Below, piece by piece: positions 1 to 7,616 of a stretch of 23,826 nucleotides of DNA (positions are counted from its first letter, which is position 1; every line of letters begins with the position of its first letter). The position numbers were made by a program, and so were the translations under genes. Origin of the DNA: Gammaproteobacteria bacterium (GTDB taxonomy: Bacteria; Pseudomonadota; Gammaproteobacteria; Comchoanobacterales; Comchoanobacteraceae); contig JAQWRO010000007.1 in NCBI GenBank assembly GCA_029243665.1, positions 1 through 23,826 on the forward strand, read 5' to 3'. The notes beneath the pieces were generated by a model. The model did no database searches, was not told the DNA's origin, and saw nothing but the letters and a program-made list of their open reading frames with translations.

Positions 1-650
1 ACGTTTCTTGGCACGATTGTTTCATAAACCTGAGTATCAAAATGTTTATTTATTTGTTCAGATACCTCATGAGACAGCTTGTTTCGACCATCATACATGG
101 TGCGTAATAAACCCTCAATCGCCAGCTCTTGGTTGACAGACGATTTAAGCTGATCGATTGTTCTTAAAAGCTTTGTTAACCCTTCTAGGGCAAAATACTC
201 ACATTGAACTGGGATGATAACTGATTGGGCTGCTACCAAAGCATTTACCGTTAATATGTTTAGTGCTGGCGGACAATCGATTAGGATAAAATCATATTGG
301 TGTATGACATCATTAAGCAGCATTTGAAGCTGTTTTTCCCTATTTGGGTGTTGAAGCAGCTTAACTTCTGCTGCAGTTAAATGACTTAAGGTTGGGACAA
401 GGTCAAAGTGCTCGTGTGTTTGTCTGATTGTTTTGGATAAATGAACGTTATCACATAGCGCATTGTAAAGTGTAGGACCTTCTTTATGAATATAACCAAC
501 GCCTGATGTTGCATTACCCTGAGGATCTAAGTCAATCAATAATACACGCCTATTCATAATGGCCAATCCAGCGGCTAAATTAATAGCGGTTGTTGTTTTA
601 CCAACCCCACCTTTTTGATTGGTTATAGCAATGACTTTAGCACTTTTCAC
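1..650 (-). CDS. parA: Chromosome-partitioning ATPase ParA/Soj (C-terminus off the left edge)
   Basis: This is a ParA/MinD-type P-loop ATPase that, with ParB bound at parS sites, segregates the chromosome origin region. The first 216 residues are visible. The deviant Walker A motif KGGVGKTTT lies at residues 13-21 with the signature Lys13 and Lys18. It is followed by the A' box (LLIDLDPQGN) and the Walker B region (ILIDCPPAL). The frame runs off base 1, so the DNA-binding C-terminal part and any parB lie outside. I chose the GTG at 648-650 because the only in-frame sequence upstream is a stop four codons earlier, and Walker A then sits at the usual distance from the N-terminus. No clear Shine-Dalgarno sequence precedes it. 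It follows rsmD on the same strand after 31 bases, an unusual neighbour, since parA normally sits in mnmG-rsmG-parA-parB. Confidence 0.95.
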   Translation of the reverse strand, partial: MKSAKVIAITNQKGGVGKTTTAINLAAGLAIMNRRVLLIDLDPQGNATSGVGYIHKEGPTLYNALCDNVHLSKTIRQTHEHFDLVPTLSHLTAAEVKLLQHPNREKQLQMLLNDVIHQYDFILIDCPPALNILTVNALVAAQSVIIPVQCEYFALEGLTKLLRTIDQLKSSVNQELAIEGLLRTMYDGRNKLSHEVSEQINKHFDTQVYETIVPRN

Positions 651-681
651 ACTATAAGCGTGTCATAAAAGTTATCGTTTT

Positions 682-1242
682 TCAATCTTTTTGCTTTGTT
701 TTTAAGAGGGCATAGCATCTTTTTTGTCTAGTTTTAGCTTTGATGATTGTCCATTCATCTAAACAAAGGTTTAAGCCTAATGGATAATGTATAAATACCC
801 ATGTGTTACTTGGTGTTTTTTCTTGCAAAAAAAGGAGAGATTTTTGCAATAAATCACTCTGGTAAGGAGGGTCTAAGAAAATAGCATCATAGTGACTGTA
901 TGGGTTCCAATGAGTGGTAAAGTCACCCAGTATGATGTTGTAATCAAGGCTTTCAGGAAGTTTTCTTTGATTTTCTTGAATTGATAAGCATGCTGTTTTA
1001 TCTATTTCGAAAGCATCCACGCGATGTGCGCCTTGTGACAGAGCTTCAAACCCTAATGCGCCGGATCCAGCAAATGCATCTAAAATATTCATGCCATGAA
1101 TGTGAGGCCTTAGCCAATTAAATAGAGTTTCCCTCATCTCTCCTGTTGCAGGTCTTAACCCCGGGCGATCAGGGAAGCTTAAAGCTCTTCCTCGCAAAGT
1201 TCCAGATTGAATTCGGATTGAGTTTGATTTAGCAGCCAACAT
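682..1242 (-). CDS. rsmD: 16S rRNA (guanine966-N2)-methyltransferase RsmD
   Basis: RsmD is an SAM-dependent methyltransferase that modifies G966 of 16S rRNA in the 30S subunit. The protein has 186 residues (E. coli RsmD has about 198). The N-terminal RIQSGTLRGR stretch at residues 10-19 is typical of the family. The SAM-binding motif I (LDAFAGSGALG) is at 54-64, and the catalytic motif IV DPPY is at 124-127. I chose the ATG at 1240-1242, which is preceded by AAGG five bases upstream and gives the family N-terminus. A start further upstream would add a non-homologous extension deep inside the preceding gene. The start overlaps the end of the M16 partner gene by 14 bases, so translation is probably coupled. 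It shares a minus-strand run with the two M16 peptidases, a common gammaproteobacterial arrangement. Confidence 0.93.
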   Translation of the reverse strand: MLAAKSNSIRIQSGTLRGRALSFPDRPGLRPATGEMRETLFNWLRPHIHGMNILDAFAGSGALGFEALSQGAHRVDAFEIDKTACLSIQENQRKLPESLDYNIILGDFTTHWNPYSHYDAIFLDPPYQSDLLQKSLLFLQEKTPSNTWVFIHYPLGLNLCLDEWTIIKAKTRQKRCYALLKTKQKD

Positions 1243-2494
1243 ATACCTTGTAAAATTGATTTCCATTAATGTGATCAAGCGCTTCAGCAACATCTTTAAT
1301 TGTCACTGAGCCTAGAGCTTTAATTAACCATTCATCATAATCTTTTGGGTGGTTGTTTTTAGCATTAACAATAAGTCTTTCAAGCTTTTTTTGATTGCTA
1401 CTGGTATTCATAAGAAGTTTGTTTTTCAAGCTTTTTTTGGCAATATTAAACCTTTTTTCAGTGATTATGTCTGTTTTGTTTTTAAATGCTTTACTTAAAA
1501 GACCATCAATTTTTGCATTATCTTTTGTTTGTGATTGCCCTGTAATACTTAATAGTGAAAAATCATCGACGCTTTCAAAAGTACTTGTTATGCTGTTTAC
1601 AAGTCCTTTATTGTCTCGAAAAGATTGAAACAAATAAGAAGAAGAGTTTCCACCAAGAATTTCATTTAAAAGTAAATGTGTTACAAAAGGCTTTTCTGTT
1701 GAAGCAACAGGTATCTTTGTTGCTAGCAAGAAGTATGACTGTTTTTGTTCTGGTTTTATTGATATGGTCTGCGGATCATTTGCTGTATATAGTTTTTCTT
1801 TTGTGAAGGTTGAGTTAGAAGCAATGAGTTTTTTGCTCAATGCCTCTGACATTGTTTTTGCGTTATCAATGGATGTGTTGCCAACGATTATAATGGTTGT
1901 AAAGGGTTGACCTAAAGTTTTTGCGTGGTGTTTCTGTAAATCACTTGTGTGATAGTTGTCTATTGTGTCCGGATAGCCTTTTACAGGGCTGTTATACCTT
2001 GAAGCTGAAGGAAATAGCGATTTAAAAAGATGTTTTTTTGCAATTTCTTCAGGCTGTGTTTGCTCATATGCGATATCACTTAAAATATTTTGTCTTTGAA
2101 ACCTTAATTCTTGGCCAGGAAAGGCTGCGTTGAAGACAGCGCTATTAAGCTGATCAACCATGGTCTCTTGAGAGACGTTGGATAATGATCTTAAGTGATA
2201 AACAATGAGCTCTTCATCAACATAGTTTTTGATTTCGCTACCAGTTATGTTTATTTTAGCACTGACTTGTTCTTTGCTGAAAAACTTTGAGCCAAGCATG
2301 GTAGCCTGTCCTGTAAGGTTAGCCAAGCCTGGTTGTGCATATCTAGAGCCCGCATGAAAAGCAATGGCAACATCTACAATAGGCATTTCCTTGACTTCAA
2401 CAAAGATAACTTTTGTGTGGTTATCAGCTTCCCACTCTGCTGTTTGGGCGGCGGTGGAAAAGCTAGCAAGCATAATTAATAATAGTTTTTTCAT
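1229..2494 (-). CDS. M16-family peptidase-like protein, inactive partner subunit
   Basis: This is an M16 (pitrilysin/insulinase-like) protein of 421 residues with an N-terminal signal peptide (MKKLLLIMLASFSTAAQTA), so it is probably periplasmic or envelope-bound. At the position of the zinc-binding HxxEH the sequence is N59-L-T-G62-Q63, so all three motif residues are replaced and catalysis by this chain is not expected. The C-terminal half keeps the M16 signature region with FQSFRDNKGL, which in active pairs supplies substrate-binding Arg/Tyr residues. The ATG overlaps the stop of the upstream active M16 gene (ATGA, 2491-2494). This matches the known two-gene M16 systems in which a zinc-containing chain and a non-catalytic chain form a heterodimer. 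The substrate is unknown. Confidence 0.88.
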   Translation of the reverse strand: MKKLLLIMLASFSTAAQTAEWEADNHTKVIFVEVKEMPIVDVAIAFHAGSRYAQPGLANLTGQATMLGSKFFSKEQVSAKINITGSEIKNYVDEELIVYHLRSLSNVSQETMVDQLNSAVFNAAFPGQELRFQRQNILSDIAYEQTQPEEIAKKHLFKSLFPSASRYNSPVKGYPDTIDNYHTSDLQKHHAKTLGQPFTTIIIVGNTSIDNAKTMSEALSKKLIASNSTFTKEKLYTANDPQTISIKPEQKQSYFLLATKIPVASTEKPFVTHLLLNEILGGNSSSYLFQSFRDNKGLVNSITSTFESVDDFSLLSITGQSQTKDNAKIDGLLSKAFKNKTDIITEKRFNIAKKSLKNKLLMNTSSNQKKLERLIVNAKNNHPKDYDEWLIKALGSVTIKDVAEALDHINGNQFYKVYVGC

Positions 2495-3813
2495 AATGGT
2501 TTAATCGTCAGTATGGCCTTAGGGCTGTCTTCATTAAAGTGAGCCTTTACAGCATCAGCAATTTGTTTTTTTGTTATATGCTCTAAAGCTTCTTCTATTG
2601 TCTCATATCTGTTGTGAAGAAGATCAAGGCTAATTAGTTTGGAATAAATTCTCGTTTGATCAGCAATAGAATCTTGAAAGAATGTATGTTGAGCCAAATA
2701 GCGCTGCTTTACTTCTTTTAATCTATGGTCAGATATGTCAGCTTCTGAGATGTTGTTCATCAGAGATAGCAGTTTGTTTTTTATGCTATAAAAATGAATG
2801 TTTTTATTTGGAGTGATATAAAATGAAAAGTAGCCATTTGTTTTTTTGAGGTAGTCAAGCTCTGAGTCTACATCAACAGCTAAGTGGTTGTTGGTGATGA
2901 GCTCTTGAGAAACAATTCCCTGTTGTGGGTTTGTAAGTAAGTCTGTTAAAAGTGTTAAGATGATTTCAGTTTCCAGAGAGCTATTGTCTGGTTTTGGAAC
3001 CTGAAAACTAATTATATATAAAGGGTTGTTAACGGGTCGCTTGATGTCAACTCTGATGTCTCCTTCTCTTTTTTTATTTTCTAGAATAATTTTTCTTTTT
3101 AGTGGATGACTTGGAATTTCGTCAAAAAGAAGTTTAATGTTGCTAACAATATTGTCTGTAGACACGTCTCCAACAACAATGATTGTAAGGTTGTTTGGGT
3201 TATACCATTTTTCGTACCAGTTTTTAATTTCTAAATAAGAGATGCTTTCAATGTCTGATTCCCAGCCTATGACTGGATGGTGGTAAACGCCAGTTGGAAA
3301 GGCATGAGTATTCAACAGTTCTTTGGGTTCTAGCCAGGGAGTGACCGTTAGATGCTGCTTTTTTTCTTGCAAGATAGCGTTTCGTTCTTTTTCAATATCT
3401 TCTGGCAGAAATTGAAGACCTGTTAATCTATCTTTTTCAAATTGTAAAACAGATGAAATCTCGCTGGGCAAAACCATTGTCGTATATGAGGTGCTTTCAT
3501 GAGAGGTTGTAGCAGAGTAATGGGCACTGTGTTGGTTATAGTAGTCTTCAATATTGGTGTGTGATAGGTTGTTTGTTCTACCATACATAACATGTTCAAG
3601 GAAGTGAGAAATCCCTGTTTGAAAAGCAGGCTCATTAATTGAGCCAACATTGTATGAAAAAGTAATGTTGGCAACAGGGTAGCGATGGTCTTCTTTAACT
3701 AAAATGTTTAAGCCATTGTCTAATGTTTTGTGGGTTATTTTATCTGACAATGCTACTGAAGATAAACAAATGCAAGATAGCAAAGATATTTTAAATACAT
3801 TGTATAATAACAT
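2491..3813 (-). CDS. M16-family zinc metallopeptidase, catalytic subunit
   Basis: This is a secreted zinc peptidase of 440 residues. The inverted zinc motif HFLEH is at residues 70-74 (His70, Glu73, His74), and the third ligand Glu150 lies 76 residues after His74 in the EKERNAILQE segment, exactly the family spacing. A signal peptide covers about residues 1-23 (hydrophobic core ISLLSCICLSSVALS). I chose the ATG at 3811-3813 because it begins that signal peptide; the open frame continues further upstream but would run into ftsY. There is no recognisable Shine-Dalgarno sequence before this ATG, and a possible promoter would place transcription start one base before it. It is first in the run M16-M16-rsmD-parA and is divergent from ftsY. 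Confidence 0.9.
   Translation of the reverse strand: MLLYNVFKISLLSCICLSSVALSDKITHKTLDNGLNILVKEDHRYPVANITFSYNVGSINEPAFQTGISHFLEHVMYGRTNNLSHTNIEDYYNQHSAHYSATTSHESTSYTTMVLPSEISSVLQFEKDRLTGLQFLPEDIEKERNAILQEKKQHLTVTPWLEPKELLNTHAFPTGVYHHPVIGWESDIESISYLEIKNWYEKWYNPNNLTIIVVGDVSTDNIVSNIKLLFDEIPSHPLKRKIILENKKREGDIRVDIKRPVNNPLYIISFQVPKPDNSSLETEIILTLLTDLLTNPQQGIVSQELITNNHLAVDVDSELDYLKKTNGYFSFYITPNKNIHFYSIKNKLLSLMNNISEADISDHRLKEVKQRYLAQHTFFQDSIADQTRIYSKLISLDLLHNRYETIEEALEHITKKQIADAVKAHFNEDSPKAILTIKPL
3803..3808 (+). promoter_or_regulatory. Candidate -10 element (TATAAT) for ftsY-mnmG
   Basis: A consensus TATAAT lies 41 bases before the ftsY ATG, inside the first codons of the divergent M16 gene. No good -35 hexamer is visible at the normal spacing. 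Predicted transcription start is near 3815, next to the predicted start of the opposite transcript. Confidence 0.3.
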
Positions 3814-3820
3814 ATTTTTT

Positions 3821-3849
3821 AGTATATTATTAGATTTGAAGGAACGCAA
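3821..3849 (-). promoter_or_regulatory. Candidate sigma-70 promoter for the M16 operon
   Basis: Read on the minus strand, TTGCGT (3849-3844) and TATACT (3826-3821) are separated by 17 bases. Transcription would begin near 3814, immediately before the ATG at 3813, giving a leaderless or one-base-leader mRNA. This agrees with the lack of a Shine-Dalgarno sequence. The element lies inside the ftsY leader. Prediction only. Confidence 0.4.
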
Positions 3850-4797
3850 ATGTTTAATTTGTTTAAAAGCAAAAACAAAGAATCCAATGATCAATCAAAA
3901 ATGTCTGTTGGATTATCTAAAACAAGGCACACGCTTAAAGAGCGGTTGGGCAGTATATTCTCAGGGAAAAAACTTTTAGACCAAGTGCTTCTAGATGAGT
4001 TAGAAGTAGTTCTTTTGTCATCGGATGTTGGTATTTCTGCAACACAAAAAATCATTGAAGAAGTCAAAAAAATTAACAGCGCTCATAATTTAAATGCTGA
4101 GGACGCTTCGGTTGAAACGCTTAAGAAAGCCATGCTGATCCACTTAGAAAGCTTAAATAAAGAAGTGGAGTTCCCCGAAAGTAAGCCGGGTGTTGTCTTG
4201 GTTGTTGGGGTCAATGGTGTTGGTAAAACAACGACGGTTGCAAAACTTGCTTCATGGTTAAAAAGGCAAGATAAGTCTGTTATGTTGGCTGCTGGAGATA
4301 CATATCGTGCAGCCGCAATTGAGCAGCTCCAAACATGGTCTGATAGATTAGAGCTGCCTCTAGTTGCTCAACAAGAAGGGTCCGACAGTGCTGCAGTAGT
4401 GTATGATGGTCTCGCTTCTGCGAAAGCCAAAAAAATGGATTATTTAATTGCTGACACAGCAGGTCGATTACATACACAAGACAATTTAATGCAAGAGCTT
4501 GAAAAAGTTAAGCGTGTGATTAAGAAGATTGATCCAACAGCACCCCATTTAACACTTATGGTTTTGGATGCGACAACAGGCCAAACAGCTTTAAATCAAG
4601 TGAAGATTTTTACTGAGGTTTTAGGCGTTGATGGCATCATTCTTACTAAGTTAGATGGTACCGCAAAAGGTGGCGTGATCTTTTCTATTCTTGATCAGCT
4701 TAAGGTTCCTGTATACTTTATTGGTACGGGTGAAAGTGATATGGATTTCATGCCATTTAATAATAAACAATATATAGATTCACTATTTGAAGAATGA
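3850..4797 (+). CDS. ftsY: Signal recognition particle receptor FtsY
   Basis: FtsY is the SRP receptor GTPase that docks ribosome-SRP complexes at the inner membrane for co-translational insertion. It has 315 residues with the N-domain at about 25-105 and the NG GTPase after it. The P-loop GVNGVGKTTT is at 120-129, the insertion-box DTYRAAAIEQL at 150-160, the G3 motif DTAGR at 202-206 and the G4 motif TKLDG at 266-270. E. coli FtsY is about 497 residues; the difference is the long acidic A domain, here reduced to a short, partly basic N-terminus (FKSKNK). A good Shine-Dalgarno sequence (GAAGGA) precedes the ATG. Its TGA overlaps the mnmG ATG by four bases. Confidence 0.96.
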   Translation: MFNLFKSKNKESNDQSKMSVGLSKTRHTLKERLGSIFSGKKLLDQVLLDELEVVLLSSDVGISATQKIIEEVKKINSAHNLNAEDASVETLKKAMLIHLESLNKEVEFPESKPGVVLVVGVNGVGKTTTVAKLASWLKRQDKSVMLAAGDTYRAAAIEQLQTWSDRLELPLVAQQEGSDSAAVVYDGLASAKAKKMDYLIADTAGRLHTQDNLMQELEKVKRVIKKIDPTAPHLTLMVLDATTGQTALNQVKIFTEVLGVDGIILTKLDGTAKGGVIFSILDQLKVPVYFIGTGESDMDFMPFNNKQYIDSLFEE

Positions 4798-6629
4798 AAC
4801 AACAATTTGATGTTATTGTAATCGGTGGCGGACATGCGGGCACCGAGGCGGCCATGGCTTCTGCAAGAATGGGAGCGAAAACCCTTCTTTGCACTCATAA
4901 TTTAGATACGCTAGGCCAATTATCCTGTAACCCCGCTATTGGAGGCATTGGTAAAAGCCATCTTGTTAAAGAAATTGATGCGTTAGGTGGTGTAATGGCA
5001 CAAGTTGCAGATTATGCGGGCATTCATAGACGTCTTTTAAACGCTACCAAAGGGCCTGCTGTTCAGGCAACGCGACTTCAAGCGGATCGGCAAAGATATA
5101 AGCATAAAATGCGGCATTTGATAGATTGTCAAGATAACTTATACCTTGTTCAGCAACCAATTGCAGACTTGATCATTGAGAGTGATGTGATAAAAGGTGT
5201 AGAAACTGAAATAGGTATTTCATATTGTGCTTCAAGCGTTGTTTTGACCGCGGGAACATTCTTGGCGGGCGTCACGCATGTTGGTGATAAGCAAAGTGGT
5301 GCTGGTCGAGCGGGTGAGCCACCATCTAATAGGTTAGCTGTTTCTCTAAAAAAATATCCATTTACTTTTGGTCGTTTAAAAACAGGCACGCCACCAAGAA
5401 TTGCAAAAAATACGATTAATTTTTCAGGTCTTGAGCCTCAACCAAGTGAGCCAGGCAGAGGTTTGTGCGAGTGGAAAAACATTACCTTGCCTGATCAAGT
5501 GGATTGTTATTTAACCAAAACAACACAAATAACGCATGACATTATTGCTAAAAATATAAGTCGATCCGCGATGTACGGTGGGCATATTGAAGGTGTTGGC
5601 CCCCGGTATTGTCCGTCTATTGAAGATAAAGTAACGAGGTTTGCAGACAAAGACAGTCATCAAATCTTTATTGAGCCAGAAGGGTTGTTTGTAAATGAAA
5701 TATATCCTAATGGCATTTCAACTAGTTTGCCATATGATGTACAAAAAAAAATGATTCATTCGATCCCTGGTTTTGAAAATGCACATATAACTAGACCGGG
5801 TTATGCCATAGAGTATGATTATTTCGATCCTAGGTCGCTACACCCTTGGTTAGAGACAAAAATGATATCTGGGTTGTTTTTTGCAGGGCAAATCAATGGC
5901 ACCACGGGTTACGAAGAAGCTGCCGCACAGGGTTTGGTAGCGGGGATCAATGCTGCCCAAAAAGCAAAGAAAGATTCAGTTTGGTTTCCTAACCGGGAAG
6001 AGTCATATATAGGGGTGATGTTAGATGACTTAGTTTGCAATGGTGTAACAGAGCCATATAGAATGTTTACAAGTCGAGCAGAGCACCGTTTAATGCTTAG
6101 AGAAGACAACGCAGACATTAGGTTAACACCTCAAGGTAGGTCGCTAGGGCTTGTTTCGGAAAAGCAATGGCAGGCATTTAAAACAAAACAACAGAATATA
6201 GAGACCTTGACCCAAGAAGTTGCAAAAGAAGTTATTCAGCCAGAATCAGTGCTTGGATTAAAACTAGGTCTAAAAGAAGCAAAGAAGCTTATTGACCTAA
6301 TGAAGAGGCCTGACTTTGATATTAATGATATTAGTTTGTCCTACGATAAAAGAACTCAAATTCATGTCCAAACCAACCAAAAGTATGCCGGTTATATAGA
6401 AAGACATACTGATTTGATTGAAAAGAAAAAAAGGCTAGAACAGTTTGAGTTGCCAGGAGACTTTGAGTTCTCAAAAGTTGCTGGTCTTTCAACAGAAGCT
6501 ATTGAAAGGTTAAGCCAGGTTAGACCTTCTACACTGGGTCAAGCAAGTAGAATATCCGGCGTTACTGCGGCTAGTATTGATCAAATGCTTGTATATTTGA
6601 AAAAAGCAAAATTAGATAAAGTTACCTAA
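4794..6629 (+). CDS. mnmG: tRNA uridine 5-carboxymethylaminomethyl modification enzyme MnmG (GidA)
   Basis: MnmG is an FAD- and NADH-dependent enzyme which, with the GTPase MnmE, makes the cmnm5 modification on U34 of certain tRNAs. It has 611 residues (E. coli 629). The FAD-binding GGGHAG motif is at residues 11-16. Other family blocks follow: the LSCNPAIGG region, the GRLKTGTPPR segment, the YGGHIEGVGPRYCPSIEDK block and the C-terminal KYAGYIERH region. The ATG sits in an ATGA overlap with ftsY, suggesting coupled translation; ftsY-mnmG is not the usual order (mnmG normally heads mnmG-rsmG-parA-parB). Its 3' end overlaps the convergent SCP2-domain gene by 18 bases, and no terminator hairpin is visible there. 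Confidence 0.97.
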   Translation: MKQQFDVIVIGGGHAGTEAAMASARMGAKTLLCTHNLDTLGQLSCNPAIGGIGKSHLVKEIDALGGVMAQVADYAGIHRRLLNATKGPAVQATRLQADRQRYKHKMRHLIDCQDNLYLVQQPIADLIIESDVIKGVETEIGISYCASSVVLTAGTFLAGVTHVGDKQSGAGRAGEPPSNRLAVSLKKYPFTFGRLKTGTPPRIAKNTINFSGLEPQPSEPGRGLCEWKNITLPDQVDCYLTKTTQITHDIIAKNISRSAMYGGHIEGVGPRYCPSIEDKVTRFADKDSHQIFIEPEGLFVNEIYPNGISTSLPYDVQKKMIHSIPGFENAHITRPGYAIEYDYFDPRSLHPWLETKMISGLFFAGQINGTTGYEEAAAQGLVAGINAAQKAKKDSVWFPNREESYIGVMLDDLVCNGVTEPYRMFTSRAEHRLMLREDNADIRLTPQGRSLGLVSEKQWQAFKTKQQNIETLTQEVAKEVIQPESVLGLKLGLKEAKKLIDLMKRPDFDINDISLSYDKRTQIHVQTNQKYAGYIERHTDLIEKKKRLEQFELPGDFEFSKVAGLSTEAIERLSQVRPSTLGQASRISGVTAASIDQMLVYLKKAKLDKVT

Positions 6630-6920
6630 ATGCATTGCGATTGACATGTCGCCTTTTACATCTAGCTTGCCTTGCATAAATGCAGCCATGCCTGATAGCT
6701 CGCCAGAAATTAGTTGTTTAAGGGTGTCTTCAGACATACTTACACCACAGTCCGCTTCCGTATCTTTGTTTGAGGCAATATTTGTATTGTCTACATTTTC
6801 TAAATAAACTGTTCCAACATTTTCTATGATTACTTTGAGCGTTCCTGTTAACGCAGGTGCATGAGTGATTTTGTTTGAAAAAGTTTGAGTTATTTCATCT
6901 AAATTCAAGTGATCTGACAT
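6612..6920 (-). CDS. SCP2 sterol-binding domain protein
   Basis: This small protein of 102 residues consists of essentially one SCP2 (sterol carrier protein 2-like) fold. The C-terminal FMQGKLDVKGDMSIAMHL segment and the preceding TLKQLISGELSGMAAF helix are typical of bacterial SCP2 proteins. Such proteins bind lipids or acyl chains in a hydrophobic tunnel, but the role in bacteria is usually unknown. There is no signal peptide, so it is probably cytoplasmic. The ATG has a GAGGA Shine-Dalgarno sequence. The last six codons and stop overlap the end of mnmG on the other strand. The upstream neighbour is a divergent membrane-protein gene across a 69-base gap. Confidence 0.85.
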   Translation of the reverse strand: MSDHLNLDEITQTFSNKITHAPALTGTLKVIIENVGTVYLENVDNTNIASNKDTEADCGVSMSEDTLKQLISGELSGMAAFMQGKLDVKGDMSIAMHLGNFI

Positions 6921-6935
6921 ATTTAATCCTCGTGG

Positions 6936-6963
6936 TTGATATCAATGATGCTTTTAGTATAGT
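6936..6963 (+). promoter_or_regulatory. Predicted promoter for the AIG1-like/DUF192 unit, with a palindrome at its -35
   Basis: TTGATA (6936-6941) and TATAGT (6958-6963) are spaced by 16 bases, predicting transcription from about 6970 and a 20-base leader containing GAAGGA (6975-6980). The -35 lies within the perfect 10-bp palindrome TTGATATCAA (6936-6945), which could be an operator or may be chance. Confidence 0.5.
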
Positions 6964-6989
6964 CTAGTTTTGTTGAAGGATCATCGCCC

Positions 6990-7616
6990 ATGTCACCATT
7001 TATTCGAAATTATCGATATATTGTCTTCGCATTTGCCATGTCATATTGGTTAAACCTTTACATAATGTATGGTTTTCAGTTTTTGCATTATTTAACCAAC
7101 TGGGGGCTGACCTTATCGGTTGTTTGTGCTGGATTGTTGGCATTTGAGTCAGCTTTTCAAAAACAATTAAGAATAAATTCACTGGTTATTGCCACGTTCT
7201 GTCTAAACGCAGTTGTTATGATTCTTTATTGGAAGCTTTATTTTAAGGATCCTGACTTATTGTATGCTGGAAGAACGCCAATGCCTTGGTACCGTGATGA
7301 TTATGTTCACCTACTTTGTCCGCTCACCCAAATGTTTGATGCGCTTGTGTTTAAGCAGGCCTTTTCAAATCGTTTGTTCAAAGGGGTTGTATATTACTTA
7401 TGTCTTTCATTTGCATACTCTATTTGCTCTGAGTTTTTATTTGCTCTGCCATATCCATTTATGTGGGACCTTGACTTGGGTCAAAGGGTCGCTTTTTATG
7501 CACAGGGTCAGGTAACGGGTGTTTTTGCTTTTTTAATCGGTGTTGCACTATCGTTTATCTTTAAAAAAATTGGATTAACTCAGTTTTTTTATATACAAAA
7601 ATCAATGGCTGCCTAA
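6990..7616 (+). CDS. Multi-pass membrane protein, possibly FAR-17a/AIG1-like hydrolase family
   Basis: This is an integral membrane protein of 208 residues with about six hydrophobic segments (roughly 8-27, 38-53, 64-84, 107-120, 128-150 and 172-194). It may resemble the FAR-17a/AIG1/ADTRP family, whose eukaryotic members are membrane threonine hydrolases of fatty-acid esters of hydroxy fatty acids. The short LTNWGL segment places Thr36 where the AIG1 nucleophile sits in its L-T-F-I-D-L segment. VHLLCP (His107) fits the catalytic His region, and PYPFMW fits the late W-V-Y-P-F block. This is a by-eye similarity, so the family call is tentative; that it is a membrane protein is secure. The start has a strong GAAGGA Shine-Dalgarno sequence. 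Its stop directly abuts the ATG of the DUF192 gene. Confidence 0.6.
   Translation: MSPFIRNYRYIVFAFAMSYWLNLYIMYGFQFLHYLTNWGLTLSVVCAGLLAFESAFQKQLRINSLVIATFCLNAVVMILYWKLYFKDPDLLYAGRTPMPWYRDDYVHLLCPLTQMFDALVFKQAFSNRLFKGVVYYLCLSFAYSICSEFLFALPYPFMWDLDLGQRVAFYAQGQVTGVFAFLIGVALSFIFKKIGLTQFFYIQKSMAA

Noticed and set aside
1243..1293. Upstream start for RsmD adding 17 residues
   Set aside because: The extension lies wholly in the M16 coding sequence and is unlike RsmD N-termini; the ATG at 1242 has a Shine-Dalgarno sequence.
3814..3894. Upstream start for the catalytic M16 peptidase adding 27 residues
   Set aside because: It would run into ftsY codons and place a charged segment before the signal peptide.
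3704..3979. Plus-strand open frame spanning the M16/ftsY gap
   Set aside because: It overlaps the start of both real genes in another frame, and its translation has no family features.
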